From Bradyrhizobium sp. WBAH42 (lineage in GTDB: Bacteria; Pseudomonadota; Alphaproteobacteria; Rhizobiales; Xanthobacteraceae), in contig NZ_CP036533.1 of assembly GCF_024585265.1 (NCBI RefSeq), positions 310,001-374,000 of the forward strand: a stretch of 64,000 bases of DNA. The letters run 5' to 3'. The position numbers and the translations under genes were made by a program. Positions 1-9,487 of this stretch are shown piece by piece; positions within the stretch are counted from its first letter, which is position 1; each line of letters starts with the position of its first letter. The notes beneath the pieces are model-generated. The model was not told where the DNA came from, made no database searches, and worked only from the letters and a program-made list of their open reading frames with translations.

Positions 1-635
1 AGCACGTGCGGCCTGATCGCCTCGCGCTCGAACGCGCCGGCCCAGATCCGCGCCAGCTCGCCCTTGCTGGCGGAGATGCAGAAATGATTGGACCAGAACG
101 CGACGAGGCGCTCGGTGAAGCCGCACTCGACGAGCGTTGCGCGCTGCAACCGCGCCAGCGCCTCGGCGCGAAAGGTTTTCTGGATCACATTGAGCGGCTG
201 GGGCGCGGGCTTGGCGGCGGGCTGCGGCGCGGGTGCGCTCGGCTGCATGGTCTCAGGCTTCGGTGCGCCGTCGGCGGGCTGCGCATCGGCCATTTGGCCG
301 GTGATCTCCGCCGCGGCATTCAGCGAGAGATTGCGGCGCAAGGGCGGCTTCTGATCGGCAGGCGCTTGGGCCGGCGTCTCGACGGGCGCGGCGGCCTTCG
401 CCGCCTCACGCGCCTGCTTGACCTCGTCCTGATAGGCAAACACGGCCTGACCGAGTTGCGGCGTCGACTGCAGACCCGGCGCTTCCAGCAGCACGCCATT
501 GGGACGCGAAAGCTCCGCCTTCACGAAGCCGCGCGGGTCGGAGCTTGCATTGATGAGATCGCCCGATGCACCGCCGCGGGCGCCGAAGCCGAAGCGGTTG
601 AGCGCGACGAGGGCGGCTTGCGAATCGCGGGCCAT
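1..635 (-). CDS. DUF1800 domain protein, 3' end outside window
   Basis: The reverse strand reads open from an ATG at 635 to the window edge, 211 codons, with no stop, so the gene is partial. AAGGA lies nine bases before the ATG. The start MARDSQAALVALNRFGFGA is the usual N-terminus of DUF1800 proteins (an ALNRxxFG motif). An Ala/Pro-rich linker follows at about residues 80-140, then the typical LVAFWSNHFCIS segment near residue 180. DUF1800 proteins are usually paired with a DUF1501 protein and are thought to be exported, but their biochemical role is unknown. The linker is longer than in most relatives. The family call is firm from the motifs; function is not known. Confidence 0.82.
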   Translation of the reverse strand, partial: MARDSQAALVALNRFGFGARGGASGDLINASSDPRGFVKAELSRPNGVLLEAPGLQSTPQLGQAVFAYQDEVKQAREAAKAAAPVETPAQAPADQKPPLRRNLSLNAAAEITGQMADAQPADGAPKPETMQPSAPAPQPAAKPAPQPLNVIQKTFRAEALARLQRATLVECGFTERLVAFWSNHFCISASKGELARIWAGAFEREAIRPHV

Positions 636-751
636 CGATGATTGTCCTTCGCGCGTTGGGAGGTGCTTTCCTGCGACGCGGGCGGCGCGTAATATACCGC
701 AGCGACAGATGAACCCGACATGAAAATGACGGCGAAGCTTCGACGTAAATC

Positions 752-955
752 ATGACAAATCCGAAAGAAATGCCGTCAGCGCCGGCACTTGCGCGCCGTC
801 TCACCTGTTCCCGCTGCGGCAGCGAATTCGGCTGCGATCTCTCCGGCAATTGCTGGTGCGCGGAGGAGACGGCACGGCTGCCGATGCCGCTCGAGGGCGA
901 GGACTGCCTGTGCCGGGAGTGTTTAAGGAAAGCGGCGGCGGAGGCAGTCTCGTAG
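752..955 (+). CDS. Small cysteine-rich CWC-type protein
   Basis: This is a 67-residue protein with CSRCG near residue 19, then CDLSGNCWC, and CLCREC near the C-terminus. That spacing matches the cysteine-rich CWC family (PF14375), thought to bind a metal such as zinc. It has no signal peptide or membrane segment. A second possible start lies at 770 (MPSAPALARR), which keeps all the cysteines. It stands alone, transcribed away from the DUF1800 gene at its left. The role is unknown; the family call rests on the cysteine pattern. Confidence 0.72.
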   Translation: MTNPKEMPSAPALARRLTCSRCGSEFGCDLSGNCWCAEETARLPMPLEGEDCLCRECLRKAAAEAVS

Positions 956-958
956 TAT

Positions 959-1049
959 CGTAGGGTGGGCAAAGCGAAGCGTGCCCACCATTCTTGGCGA
1001 TCGAGAGAGATGGTGGGCACGGCGCTTTGCGCCTTTGCCCACCCTACGA
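959..1049. repeat. Intergenic palindrome, TAGGGTGGGCAAAG family
   Basis: A long inverted repeat: CGTAGGGTGGGCAAAGCG at the left is mirrored by CGCCTTTGCCCACCCTACG at the right, with an inner GTGCCCACCA/TGGTGGGCAC pair. Related copies are at 14181-14303 and 36471-36561. It lies between genes and could fold into a long cruciform or RNA hairpin. Confidence 0.85.
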
Positions 1050-1060
1050 AACTACGTGCG

Positions 1061-1756
1061 TTACACCGCAAATCCCGGCGACTTGCGCGCCATGCCGTCG
1101 AACGCATCCAGCAGCTTTTCGCGCCAGGCATAGACCGGATCATCCGCTTCGAGCAGCTTGAACGGGCTGACCACGCGCGCCCATTGGAATCCGCCGAACA
1201 CGATGTAGTCGGCGTAGTTCGGTGCCTGCCCGCCGAGAAAAGGCTGCATCTTGAAGGTCTGACGCATGATCTCAAGCGATTTGCGGAACGCGATGACGCC
1301 GGCATCGCGGCTCGCCTGGACCTCTTCCAGGCTCTTGCCGAACCGCGCCTCGCGCGACTTGCGGAAATAGGCGGCATCGACCTCATTCAGATTCTTCGGG
1401 ATGTCGGCGATAACAAGCGGAGAGAGACCGCCGACGATCGCGATGTCGCCCCACGCATTGATCATGCGCGCCATGGCGCGGCCGCCCTCGCCGCCGAACA
1501 GCGACGGGCGATCCGGAAATTTATCCTCGAGATAGTTCGCGATGGTCCAGGAATCGACCACCGGCTTGTCGAGATGCAGCAGCACCGGGACCCTCTCCGA
1601 GCCGTGCGGCGCGATGGCGCTCTTCTCGGTGAAGCGCCAGGGCAGCGTCTCCGCCGCAAGGCCCTTGTGCGCCAGCGCCATCCGCGTGCGCCAGCAATAC
1701 GGGCTGAAGGGGCGCGTGGGATCGGTGCCGACGAGTTCGTAGAGCTTGAGTGACAT
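1061..1756 (-). CDS. Glutathione S-transferase family protein
   Basis: The 231-residue protein has an N-terminal thioredoxin-like domain (SLKLYELVG, FSPYCWRTRMAL, then VPVLLHLDKPVVDSWTIANYL, which holds the cis-Pro and the glutathione-binding D/S pair) and an all-helical C-terminal domain ending in LDAFDGMARKSPGFAV. It resembles the beta-etherase-like or plant-style GSTs of Bradyrhizobium. I place the start at 1756, with GGAG nine bases upstream; the longer ATG at 1774 falls inside the neighbouring palindrome. The substrate is not evident. It probably conjugates or isomerises small electrophiles in the cytoplasm. Confidence 0.85.
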   Translation of the reverse strand: MSLKLYELVGTDPTRPFSPYCWRTRMALAHKGLAAETLPWRFTEKSAIAPHGSERVPVLLHLDKPVVDSWTIANYLEDKFPDRPSLFGGEGGRAMARMINAWGDIAIVGGLSPLVIADIPKNLNEVDAAYFRKSREARFGKSLEEVQASRDAGVIAFRKSLEIMRQTFKMQPFLGGQAPNYADYIVFGGFQWARVVSPFKLLEADDPVYAWREKLLDAFDGMARKSPGFAV

Positions 1757-1768
1757 TGGCTGGTGCTC

Positions 1769-1849
1769 CGTCATTGCGAGCGCAGCGAAGCAATCCAGAC
1801 TGCCGCCGCAGAAACATTCTGGATTGCTTCGCTGGCGCTCGCAATGACG
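1769..1849. repeat. Intergenic palindrome, GTCATTGCGAGCGCAGCG family
   Basis: CGTCATTGCGAGCGCAGCGA at the left pairs with CGCTGGCGCTCGCAATGACG at the right, and AGCAATCCAGA with TCTGGATTGCT. Copies of the same element are at 8365-8445 and, degraded, at 36349-36432. It sits directly upstream of the GST gene. Confidence 0.88.
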
Positions 1850-1871
1850 TTTGTGGAGGCAGAAGTGGGTC

Positions 1872-2102
1872 TCACCGCCCGTTGGCGCGCAGCAGCCTCT
1901 CGCCGCCTTCCGTCACCGCGATCACCAGCCCGATTCCGGCAATCGTCTCGCGCGCGACGTAGCCGCGCTCGGCGGCGTCTTCCCAGATGGTAAGGCGCGG
2001 GCACGAGGTCTTCCAGGTCGCGAGCACCTCGGCGTAGGCGCGCGGCTCGCGCGCCACCCATTCGACGAAGTCCAGCACCAGCGGATCGGCCGTCTCGCTC
2101 AT
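1872..2102 (-). CDS. Conserved small protein of unknown function
   Basis: The gene encodes 76 residues, starting MSETADPLVLDFVEWVARE and ending LLRANGR. Its ATG overlaps the stop of the upstream permease gene in an ATGA arrangement, so the two are very probably cotranslated. The sequence is acidic in its first half, with no membrane segment, cysteines or recognisable motif. Codon use matches the core genes around it. I do not recognise a family beyond its likely conservation in Bradyrhizobium, so no function is assigned. Confidence 0.72.
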   Translation of the reverse strand: MSETADPLVLDFVEWVAREPRAYAEVLATWKTSCPRLTIWEDAAERGYVARETIAGIGLVIAVTEGGERLLRANGR

Positions 2103-2878
2103 TGCAAACCTCCCTTGTCGAAGGCGGCCAGCACCGGCGCACGCAGCAACAGCCAGCCGCCATAGGCGATGTAGTAGCAGGCGATGGTGGTGATCAGCTT
2201 GTTGGACCAGGCGATGAACTGCTGGTCAGTCATGGCTTCGAGGATGCGCCGCGCCAGCGTGGTGCCGAGCATCGAGGCTGCGATCGCGACCGCAGCGAGC
2301 ACGGGATCGAGGCTCGCGGCCTGGTCGATGATGCCGCCGAAATAAATCAGCTTGGTGAAATGGCTGATGAGCTGGCACATCGCTTTCGTCGCCACCTTCT
2401 CGCGCCGGCCGAAATCGCCGCCGAGGAAGAAGGTGTCGAGCAGCGGGCCGGAGACGCCGGTCATCAGCATCAGGCCCATGCAGATCGTGCCGTAGACCGT
2501 GCCCTGCCAGAGCCTGTCAGGATCCGGCTTGATGTTCGCGGGCAGGAGCCGCGCCATGAACGGCGTGGCGCCGAGCAGCAGCAGCGCCGTCGGCTTGTCC
2601 GGCACGTAGCGGGTCAGCGACCAGGCGGCGAGCGCCACTGTCGCGCCGACCATGTAGTTCGCAACCGGCCGCCAGCGGATATGCGCCCGCCACAGGAACG
2701 CCCGCCAGCCGTTCGAGGCCATCTGCGTGATCGCATGCAGCACCATCGCGGTCGGCAGCGGCATCAAGGCCAGCAGCACGCCGATCAAGATCAGCCCGCC
2801 CGCCATGCCGAACAGCCCCGACAGGAACGCGGTGGCCACCATCAGCAATCCGAGGGCAGCGATCATGATGGGCGTCAC
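2099..2878 (-). CDS. TauE/SafE family membrane transporter
   Basis: This is a polytopic protein of about 259 residues with roughly eight hydrophobic segments, beginning MIAALGLLMVATAFLSGLFG. The early GLFGMAGGLILIGVLLAL stretch is the hallmark of the TauE/SafE sulfite-exporter family, which moves small organosulfur or sulfite anions across the inner membrane. I favour a GTG start at 2878, with GGAGA five to six bases upstream; an ATG at 2911 is possible. It is followed by an overlapping 76-residue gene. It lies divergent from the LysR gene at 3141 across a palindrome-rich gap, so that regulator may control it. The substrate cannot be read from the sequence. Confidence 0.85.
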   Translation of the reverse strand: MTPIMIAALGLLMVATAFLSGLFGMAGGLILIGVLLALMPLPTAMVLHAITQMASNGWRAFLWRAHIRWRPVANYMVGATVALAAWSLTRYVPDKPTALLLLGATPFMARLLPANIKPDPDRLWQGTVYGTICMGLMLMTGVSGPLLDTFFLGGDFGRREKVATKAMCQLISHFTKLIYFGGIIDQAASLDPVLAAVAIAASMLGTTLARRILEAMTDQQFIAWSNKLITTIACYYIAYGGWLLLRAPVLAAFDKGGLQ

Positions 2879-2920
2879 GAGGGTCTCCGGGGTAGCGAGC
2901 AAGGGACGCAAGGCTGTCTG

Positions 2921-3059
2921 CTCCCTCTCCCCGTTCTTACGGGGAGAGGGTGGGGTGAGGGGCTATATCCGCGATCACCGTAACAGTCGGATTCGCGGAG
3001 AGTCCCCCTCACCCGCCGCGCTTCGCGCGTCGGCCTCTCCCCGCAAGCGGGGAGAGGCG
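2921..3059. repeat. Paired palindromes, CTCTCCCCG...CGGGGAGAG family
   Basis: Two hairpins lie side by side: CCCTCTCCCCGTTCTTACGG with its complement, and GGCCTCTCCCCGCAAGCGGG with its complement. They are separated by a shorter sequence that includes CCCCTCACCC. The same modules recur at 12671-12740, 44503-44647, 47571-47715 and 51095-51222. Here they fill the divergent region between the permease and LysR genes. Confidence 0.82.
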
Positions 3060-3140
3060 AAGAGGAACGTGCCTTGCTTGCCGCTCTCGCGCAAACTGAG
3101 TTATCTTGCCCTGGCATCAGCTTTCCTGAGGGTGGGTCAT

Positions 3141-4055
3141 TTGCGGCGGCTGCTGTTTCTCAACGGCATCAAGGCGTTCGAGGCGGCGGCGCGGACCGGC
3201 AGCTTTGCTGCGGCCGGGCTGGAGCTGAGCGTATCGGCGGCCGCCGTCAGCCGCATGGTGCACCTGCTCGAAGAACGGCTCGGCGTCGCCCTGTTCGAGC
3301 GCAAGGCCAATCGCCTGGTGCTGACGCAGGCGGGCCGCGCCTATCAAGGCGGGCTGACCCCGATCTTCGATGCGCTGGCGAGCCTCACGGCACAGGTGAC
3401 GGCGCCCGCCAGCGTGCGCGTGCTCACCATCGGCGTCGGCCACACCTTTGCGATGCGCTGGCTGATCCCGCGCCTGTCGGAGTTTCGCAGCGAGGAGCCC
3501 GACATCGAGGTGCGCTTCACCACCGGCGGCGCCGCGGTGCCGTTCGGCGAGGACTGGAGCTGCGGCATCAAGCTCGGCACCGGCGACTGGCCCGGCCTCG
3601 TCGCCGAGCCGCTGTTCGCGGGCGACCTCACCCCCGTCTGCGTGCCGCGCCTCGCCGGCGGATTGAAGCGTCCGGCCGACCTGAAGGGACCGAGCCTGAT
3701 CCGCGTCGCGCACTCACCCGAGGACTGGCCGATCTGGCTGAAGGCGGCGGGCACGGCGAGGATCAACGCGCGCGGGCCCGAGTTCCAGTTCTACGGCCAG
3801 GCGCTGCAGGCCGCGGCCGACGGGCTCGGCATCGCCATGGGCATCCGCCCCTATATCGACGACGATCTCGCGGCCGGCCGGCTGGTGGCGCCATTCGACC
3901 TCTCGGTGCCCAAGGGCATGCGCTGGTACCTGCTCTATCGCAGCTTCCAGACCGAGCAGCGCGACTTTGCCGCGTTCCGCCGCTGGATCATGCGGGCGGC
4001 ATCGGAACCCGCTGCCCGCCCGCGCAAGATCGGCCGCGCTGCAGCGCGGAACTGA
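3141..4055 (+). CDS. LysR-family transcriptional regulator (GcvA-like)
   Basis: The protein has 304 residues. The N-terminal winged HTH reads FLNGIKAFEAAARTGSFAAA, then LSVSAAAVSRMVHLLEERLG, ending in LFERKANRLVLTQAGRAY. The C-terminal ligand domain contains the GcvA-type IRPYIDDDLAAGRLVAPF segment. No ATG fits: the coding homology begins right at a TTG at 3141, with GAGGGTGGG as ribosome-binding site, so TTG is the likely start. It is divergent from the TauE/SafE gene, a common arrangement for a LysR protein and its target. The inducer is unknown. Confidence 0.88.
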   Translation: MRRLLFLNGIKAFEAAARTGSFAAAGLELSVSAAAVSRMVHLLEERLGVALFERKANRLVLTQAGRAYQGGLTPIFDALASLTAQVTAPASVRVLTIGVGHTFAMRWLIPRLSEFRSEEPDIEVRFTTGGAAVPFGEDWSCGIKLGTGDWPGLVAEPLFAGDLTPVCVPRLAGGLKRPADLKGPSLIRVAHSPEDWPIWLKAAGTARINARGPEFQFYGQALQAAADGLGIAMGIRPYIDDDLAAGRLVAPFDLSVPKGMRWYLLYRSFQTEQRDFAAFRRWIMRAASEPAARPRKIGRAAARN

Positions 4056-4076
4056 AGGCGGGCAAAAAAGCCGCCT
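4056..4076 (+). terminator. Short hairpin after the LysR gene
   Basis: AGGCGG (4056-4061) pairs with CCGCCT (4071-4076) across an A-rich loop, starting at the LysR stop codon. There is no clear T-run, so a terminator role is only suggested. Confidence 0.4.
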
Positions 4077-4155
4077 GCTTGTGAACGGCTTCACATCCCA
4101 AAATCCGCAAATGTGGTCCCCTGACCCTCCGAAAAGAAACGTGGGACCTACACTC

Positions 4156-4380
4156 ATGACGACCCTCTACGACGGCTTTGACATCGAATCCTTCGAAGCT
4201 GGCAAGGGGCTGTGGCACGCGCGGATCCGCCGTGCCGATCTCAGCCCGGTGGCCATCGACGGCGTGCTGTTTCCGGCCATGGAAGTCGGCTTCGCCTGGC
4301 CCGATCGCGATGCCGCGATTGCCGATGCCAAGCACCACATCGATCGTTTCCGCCTGCGGGCCGACAGCGACGACGAATAG
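4156..4380 (+). CDS. Conserved hypothetical protein, 74 aa
   Basis: It begins [20 protein letters not shown] and ends in an acidic tail (DSDDE). A central segment, [20 protein letters not shown], is followed by a short helix with KHHIDRF. The look is of a small soluble alpha/beta protein. It is followed 48 bases later by a zinc-ribbon-like gene on the same strand and then by uvrB. A second in-frame reading through 3967 exists but overlaps the LysR gene, so 4156 is taken as start. No known family was recognised. Confidence 0.7.
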   Translation: MTTLYDGFDIESFEAGKGLWHARIRRADLSPVAIDGVLFPAMEVGFAWPDRDAAIADAKHHIDRFRLRADSDDE

Positions 4381-4428
4381 GCGGTCCGCAGGCGGACCAG
4401 GGCGGCGAAAAAAGGGGGCAAACCGGTC

Positions 4429-4656
4429 ATGTCCATCATCGAAACCGATGCAGCTCGGCCGCGAATCTACGCCCGCTCAGTGCTGTCCAATTGCCCGGAA
4501 TGCGACGGCGATCTCACAGTGCTCCGCGTGATCGGCGGCCGCGCCGGATGCGAGTACTGGACCATGCGCTGCACCGATTGCGGCGGCATTCATCTCGACA
4601 TCCTCGAGCCGAATGTCGCCGCCGGGAACGACGACGGGCCGCTGCCGGCGGCGTGA
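4429..4656 (+). CDS. Small zinc-ribbon-like protein
   Basis: The protein has 75 residues. Two CxxC pairs, NCPECDGDL and MRCTDCGGI, about 26 residues apart, form a probable zinc ribbon; an acidic, Pro/Ala tail follows. It lies between the 74-residue hypothetical gene and uvrB on the same strand. It could act in nucleic-acid or protein binding, but nothing specific can be said. The cysteine layout is clear; the family is not named. Confidence 0.72.
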   Translation: MSIIETDAARPRIYARSVLSNCPECDGDLTVLRVIGGRAGCEYWTMRCTDCGGIHLDILEPNVAAGNDDGPLPAA

Positions 4657-4748
4657 ACGGAAGGCTGCTGCCAACCTGCTGTCAGCGGCCTGCATGGCCA
4701 CGGGCCTTCACCCTTTATTGCGGGGCGGACTCGTCCCATATTCGCCTC

Positions 4749-7709
4749 ATGGCGAAGAAACCTGCTCCCCCCAAATCCCCCAAAACCAAGGCTCCGAACT
4801 CGAAGGCGCATCGCCCCGATGTGCAGCCGATCGGGCCGGCGCTCGCCGAATTGCTCAATCCCGCGATCAATCGCGGCGATGCGGGCTTGGGATCAGGCAC
4901 AGGCCTGCAGCCGCCGCCGGACAATTCGCGCGACCGCCGCGCCGGGGGCGAAGCCGCCGCGCATCGCGCGCGGGCTTCGACGCCGAAGGAATTTCCGCAA
5001 GATGCGGCGCGGCCGATGCCACTGCGGCCCAATCCGCAGCCGCCGGGCGCTCGTCAGTCCAGTGAGCTTGCTGGGCTGGAGGAGGCGCCGCAAGCCAATT
5101 ACGGAACCGCGGCCACGATTCCGACGCTCGATCCGGAACTGGCGCGACAGCTCGGCCTGCCCACCGAGGAGGACGATGCCGAAGCGCTGGCGCGTCCGCC
5201 GCGTTCCAAGATGGAGGCACTGGGCGTCAAGGCCACCGCGGATGCGCTGGAATCGCTGATCCGCGAGGGCCGGCCGGAGTTCCGCAAGAACGACGGCTCC
5301 ATGAAGGTGTGGACGCCGCACCGGCCGCCGCGGCCGGAAAAGTCCGAAGGCGGCGTGCGCTTCGAGATCAAGTCGTCCTACGAGCCCAAGGGCGACCAGC
5401 CGACGGCGATCGCCGAACTGGTCGAGGGCATCGACCGCAACGACCGTTCGCAGGTGCTGCTCGGGGTCACCGGCTCGGGCAAGACCTACACCATGGCCAA
5501 GGTGATCGAGGCGACGCAGCGCCCGGCCCTGATCCTGGCGCCGAACAAGACGCTCGCCGCGCAGCTCTATGGCGAGTTCAAGAACTTTTTTCCCGACAAC
5601 GCGGTCGAGTATTTCGTCAGCTATTACGACTACTACCAGCCGGAAGCGTATGTGCCCCGCACGGACACGTACATCGAAAAGGATTCGTCGATCAACGAGC
5701 AGATCGACCGCATGCGCCACTCGGCGACGCGCGCGCTGCTCGAGCGCGACGACGTCATCATCGTCGCCTCGGTGTCCTGCATCTATGGTATCGGCTCGGT
5801 CGAGACCTACACCGCGATGACCTTCGCGCTGAAGAAGGGCGAGCGCATCGACCAGCGCCAGCTGATCGCCGACCTCGTCGCGCTGCAGTACAAGCGCACC
5901 CAGGCCGATTTCACCCGCGGCACGTTTCGCGTGCGCGGCGACGTCATCGACATCTTCCCGGCGCACTATGAAGACCGCGCCTGGCGCGTGAACCTGTTCG
6001 GCGACACCATCGAGAATATCGAGGAGTTCGATCCGCTCACCGGCCACAAGCAGGACGAGCTCGAATTCATCAAGATGTACGCCAACTCGCACTACGTGAC
6101 GCCGCGCCCGACGCTGGTGCAGGCGATCAAGTCGATCAAGTTCGAATTGAAGCAGCGGCTCGACCAGCTCAACAACCAAGGGCGTCTCCTGGAAGCGCAG
6201 CGGCTGGAGCAGCGCACCACCTTCGACCTCGAGATGATGGAGGCGACGGGCAGCTGCGCCGGCATCGAGAACTATTCGCGCTATCTCACCGGGCGTCGCC
6301 CCGGCGAGCCGCCGCCGACGCTGTTCGAATACGTGCCCGACAACGCGCTGATCTTCGCTGACGAAAGCCACGTCACCATCCCGCAGATCGGCGCCATGTT
6401 CCGCGGCGACTTCCGCCGCAAGGCGACGCTGGCGGAATACGGCTTCCGCCTGCCTTCCTGCATGGACAACCGCCCGCTCCGCTTCGAGGAATGGGACATG
6501 ATGCGGCCGCAGACCGTCGCGGTGTCCGCGACCCCGGGCAGCTGGGAGCTGAACGAGAGCGGCGGCGTGTTCGTCGAGCAGGTCATTCGCCCGACCGGAC
6601 TGATCGATCCGCCGGTCGACATCCGCCCGGCGCGCACGCAAGTGGACGATCTCGTCGGGGAAGTGCGCGCCACCGCGCAAGCGGGCTATCGCTCGCTGAT
6701 CACGGTCCTCACAAAACGCATGGCGGAGGACCTCACCGAATATCTGCATGAGCAGGGCATCCGCGTCCGCTACATGCACAGCGACATCGACACGATCGAG
6801 CGCATCGAGATCATCCGCGATCTGCGCTTGGGTGCGTTCGATGCGCTGGTCGGCATCAACCTCTTGCGCGAAGGCCTCGACATTCCCGAATGCGCGCTGG
6901 TCGCGATCCTCGATGCCGACAAGGAAGGCTTTTTGCGCAGCGAGACCTCGTTGATCCAGACCATCGGCCGCGCCGCGCGCAACGTCGACGGCAAGGTGAT
7001 CCTCTATGCCGACCAGATGACCGGCTCGATGGAGCGCGCCATCGCCGAGACCAACCGCCGCCGCGAGAAGCAGGTCGAGTACAACAACGCCAACGGCATC
7101 ACGCCGGAGAGCGTGAAGAAGCAGATCGGCGACATCCTCAACTCGGTCTACGAGCGCGACCACGTGCTGGTCGAGGTCGGCGGCCACGACATGACCGACG
7201 ACGTCATCTCGATCGGCCACAATTTCGAGGCCGTGCTCGCCGATCTCGAAACGCGGATGCGCGAGGCCGCCGCCGATCTGAACTTCGAGGAAGCCGCGCG
7301 CCTGCGCGACGAGGTCAAGCGCCTGCGCGCGACCGAGCTCGCCGTGGTCGACGACCCCACCGCGAAACAGCGCGTGGTCGCGGGCAAGGCCGGCGCTTAT
7401 GCCGGCACCAGGAAATATGGCGACGCCGCCAACCTGCCCGTCAGCGCCATGAAGAACAAGAGCGCCGCAACCGCGCTCAAGGCCGGCGGCGGCAAGGGCT
7501 CCCGCGTGCACAAGCCGCATCTCGACGAGATGCACGGCCCGGAATCGCTGCCCTACCGCGAGAGCCGCGCGCTGCCCTCAAAGCCGTTCGGCAGCACCAG
7601 CCGGATCATCCAGCCGACGGATTCAAGGCAGTCGGGACCGGAATTCGGGCCCGCGCCGAAGTCGACGGGTGGGGCGCCGGGACGACGTGGGGGGTGGAAG
7701 AAGAGGTAG
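4749..7709 (+). CDS. uvrB: Excinuclease ABC subunit UvrB, extended at both ends
   Basis: UvrB is the damage-verifying helicase of nucleotide excision repair; it is loaded by UvrA and recruits UvrC. The 986-residue product carries Walker A GVTGSGKT near residue 239, the [12 protein letters not shown] beta-hairpin near 291, [11 protein letters not shown] near 536, helicase motifs [13 protein letters not shown] and QTIGRAARN, and a UVR domain ([16 protein letters not shown]) near 843 that contacts UvrC. Escherichia coli UvrB has 673 residues. Here about 200 Pro/Ala/Lys-rich residues precede the conserved start, and about 120 basic residues follow the UVR domain. Such tails are usual in Bradyrhizobium. 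The start at 4749 lacks a strong ribosome-binding site. Confidence 0.97.
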   Translation: MAKKPAPPKSPKTKAPNSKAHRPDVQPIGPALAELLNPAINRGDAGLGSGTGLQPPPDNSRDRRAGGEAAAHRARASTPKEFPQDAARPMPLRPNPQPPGARQSSELAGLEEAPQANYGTAATIPTLDPELARQLGLPTEEDDAEALARPPRSKMEALGVKATADALESLIREGRPEFRKNDGSMKVWTPHRPPRPEKSEGGVRFEIKSSYEPKGDQPTAIAELVEGIDRNDRSQVLLGVTGSGKTYTMAKVIEATQRPALILAPNKTLAAQLYGEFKNFFPDNAVEYFVSYYDYYQPEAYVPRTDTYIEKDSSINEQIDRMRHSATRALLERDDVIIVASVSCIYGIGSVETYTAMTFALKKGERIDQRQLIADLVALQYKRTQADFTRGTFRVRGDVIDIFPAHYEDRAWRVNLFGDTIENIEEFDPLTGHKQDELEFIKMYANSHYVTPRPTLVQAIKSIKFELKQRLDQLNNQGRLLEAQRLEQRTTFDLEMMEATGSCAGIENYSRYLTGRRPGEPPPTLFEYVPDNALIFADESHVTIPQIGAMFRGDFRRKATLAEYGFRLPSCMDNRPLRFEEWDMMRPQTVAVSATPGSWELNESGGVFVEQVIRPTGLIDPPVDIRPARTQVDDLVGEVRATAQAGYRSLITVLTKRMAEDLTEYLHEQGIRVRYMHSDIDTIERIEIIRDLRLGAFDALVGINLLREGLDIPECALVAILDADKEGFLRSETSLIQTIGRAARNVDGKVILYADQMTGSMERAIAETNRRREKQVEYNNANGITPESVKKQIGDILNSVYERDHVLVEVGGHDMTDDVISIGHNFEAVLADLETRMREAAADLNFEEAARLRDEVKRLRATELAVVDDPTAKQRVVAGKAGAYAGTRKYGDAANLPVSAMKNKSAATALKAGGGKGSRVHKPHLDEMHGPESLPYRESRALPSKPFGSTSRIIQPTDSRQSGPEFGPAPKSTGGAPGRRGGWKKR

Positions 7710-7814
7710 GGCGGCGCAGGTTTATCGGCGACGTTCGTGGTTATGGATTCTCAGATGCGCAATCGCGCATCATAGCTCGCCGCTCTGCGGAATGACACGC
7801 GGAGAGATTCCCCC

Positions 7815-8201
7815 TCACCCCACGCTCGCCGTCACCACGGCCATCACCGACAGCAGCAGCATGATCGTCACCAGTTGCAACGAGGCGACGGGCTGGGTGC
7901 GCCAGGCCGTGATCTTGTCGGAGAGCGACAGATGGGCCTCGAAGAATTTCGGCTCGTAGACGGTCTTGAAGAGGTGCGGGAAGCTCGGACCCAAGGTCAC
8001 GGCCAGCATCGCGTGGGCGAGCGAGGCGAAGGCGACGAAGATGGCGACGCCGGGGTCGCCGACGAGGTCGTGGTTGCCCACGAGCTTGAGCAGGAAGGCC
8101 GCGGTGGCGAAGGTCGGGAAGCTCTGCAGGGTCGCGGTCAGCGCGAGGCCTTCGAGCGCGTTGTGCAGGCGGGACTTTCTGGCGGTGGCGATGGCGGCCA
8201 T
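7815..8201 (-). CDS. Predicted membrane protein, 128 aa
   Basis: Three hydrophobic segments are visible: LALTATLQSFPTFATAAFLL, VAIFVAFASLAHAMLAVTLG, and a C-terminal LQLVTIMLLLSVMAVVTASV. The first ATG (8222) is less likely than the one at 8201, which has AGGGAGA upstream and begins MAAIATARKSRLHNALEG. It is convergent with uvrB and isolated at its 5' side. It is probably an inner-membrane protein; no domain family was recognised. Confidence 0.68.
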   Translation of the reverse strand: MAAIATARKSRLHNALEGLALTATLQSFPTFATAAFLLKLVGNHDLVGDPGVAIFVAFASLAHAMLAVTLGPSFPHLFKTVYEPKFFEAHLSLSDKITAWRTQPVASLQLVTIMLLLSVMAVVTASVG

Positions 8202-8851
8202 GGCACGTCTCCCTGATGACATGCCGATGACGGTAGTCGCCGCGCCGGTGGGGCGATGTGAGATGGGTCACGCGGGGAGCGGTACGGGGCTTCGCCTCTT
8301 CCCGGCATGCGGGGGACAGGCCGGAAGCCAAAGTCCGGGTTGAGCCCGCAGCTGCTCTCAACGTCGTCATTGCGAGCGCAGCGAAGCAATCCAGAGTCTA
8401 TCCGTGGACGGGATTCTGGATTGCTTCGCTGCGCTCGCAATGACGTGTTGAAGGAGCGCTGCTCCCGATCTCATCGGACTCGCGAAGCCTCCCCAACCCT
8501 TCCAGCGCGAGCGAAGCTCGTCGCGGCAGCATCCGCATTCGCCAAGGCTTCGGCGGATCAGAGCGGCGAGGGAGTAGCCCGCGGGCGTGGCGGAGACCTC
8601 GCGGTTCCGTACGTGTGCGTCGTGATGACGTTGCGCACGGCTCCATGCGCGTTGCGCGCCAGGCAACCGAACTCGGCGCGAATTCGTGCAGCCCATCCCA
8701 CAACTCAACTCACAGTTGCACACCATGAACCGGGCATTGCGCTCATGCGTCAAAACGTCTGCAACATCCCTGTGATTTCGCGGATTGCCGGTGCGCGACA
8801 CCGCGCGTTAGCGTTGCGCGACGTCACGGGGCCAAACGAGGACGGGCAGGA
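8202..8851. other. Gene-free stretch with one palindrome
   Basis: Between the membrane protein and the first NTF2 gene I see the palindrome at 8365-8445 and GC-rich sequence with no credible gene on either strand. Open frames here have no start signals and look random. Confidence 0.6.
8365..8445. repeat. Intergenic palindrome, GTCATTGCGAGCGCAGCG family
   Basis: CGTCATTGCGAGCGCAGCGA pairs with CGCTGCGCTCGCAATGACG, and AGCAATCCAGA with TCTGGATTGCT. It is a near-perfect copy of the element at 1769-1849. Confidence 0.88.
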
Positions 8852-9289
8852 ATGACGGTGGAGCAGCTGAATCGCCAACGCGTCGTGCATCTGCTCGATG
8901 CCTTCGCGCGCGGCGATATCGAGACGGCGCTGGCCTGTTGCACCGACGACGTCTATTTCCTCACCCACGCGCCGATCGACGTGCTGCCGCACATGGTGCC
9001 TCGCCATGGCAAGCAGGAGCTGCGCGACCTCTGGCAGACGGTCTGGTCGCGCTATTCGGAGATTCGCTACAAGATGCCGCACATCGTCGCTGAGGGCGAG
9101 GCGGTCGCGACCTACATGCACGCATTTTTCAAGAAGCGCAGCAACGACCGCATCGTGCAGTTCGACATCGCGGTGTTCTACACGTTCCGCGGCGGGCTAG
9201 TGGCGCAGATCCGCGAGATCATCGATTCCTACGACCTGGTGCAGCAGGTGCTGGAACGGGAGATCGGGCCGCTGATCACGGGGCGGTGA
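8852..9289 (+). CDS. NTF2/SnoaL-like protein (first of two)
   Basis: The protein has 145 residues. It has the SnoaL/NTF2-like layout: an N-terminal helix (QRVVHLLDAFARGDIETALA), CCTDDVYFLTHAP, then beta-strands ending FTFRGGLVAQIREIIDSYDL. Such proteins form small cone-shaped barrels used as enzymes or ligand carriers; no catalytic residues can be assigned. A paralog with the same APIDVLPHM/GPIDMFPFL signature lies 200 bases downstream. An AGGA sits upstream of the ATG. The fold is clear; the function is open. Confidence 0.82.
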   Translation: MTVEQLNRQRVVHLLDAFARGDIETALACCTDDVYFLTHAPIDVLPHMVPRHGKQELRDLWQTVWSRYSEIRYKMPHIVAEGEAVATYMHAFFKKRSNDRIVQFDIAVFYTFRGGLVAQIREIIDSYDLVQQVLEREIGPLITGR

Positions 9290-9487
9290 GCGTCGAGACC
9301 CGGACAATTACGGGATCCTATTGTAAATCTCACAAAGAGCGATCAAGTGTGCATTGCAAAAACGTGAATTGCGTTTTGGCCGAAATCTGCTATTTCATTC
9401 GTATACAAATGAGTTGAGCCCCGGCGCCTGACTGCGCGTGGGGTTGTTTTCCGTTTTTCCGTAAAGCCAGCTTCAGGACTGCCCCAA

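Noticed and set aside
4893..7535. An 880-codon open frame on the minus strand opposite uvrB
   Set aside because: It lies wholly within the uvrB gene; its Arg/His/Val-rich sequence is the mirror of GC-rich codons, with no motif or ribosome-binding site.
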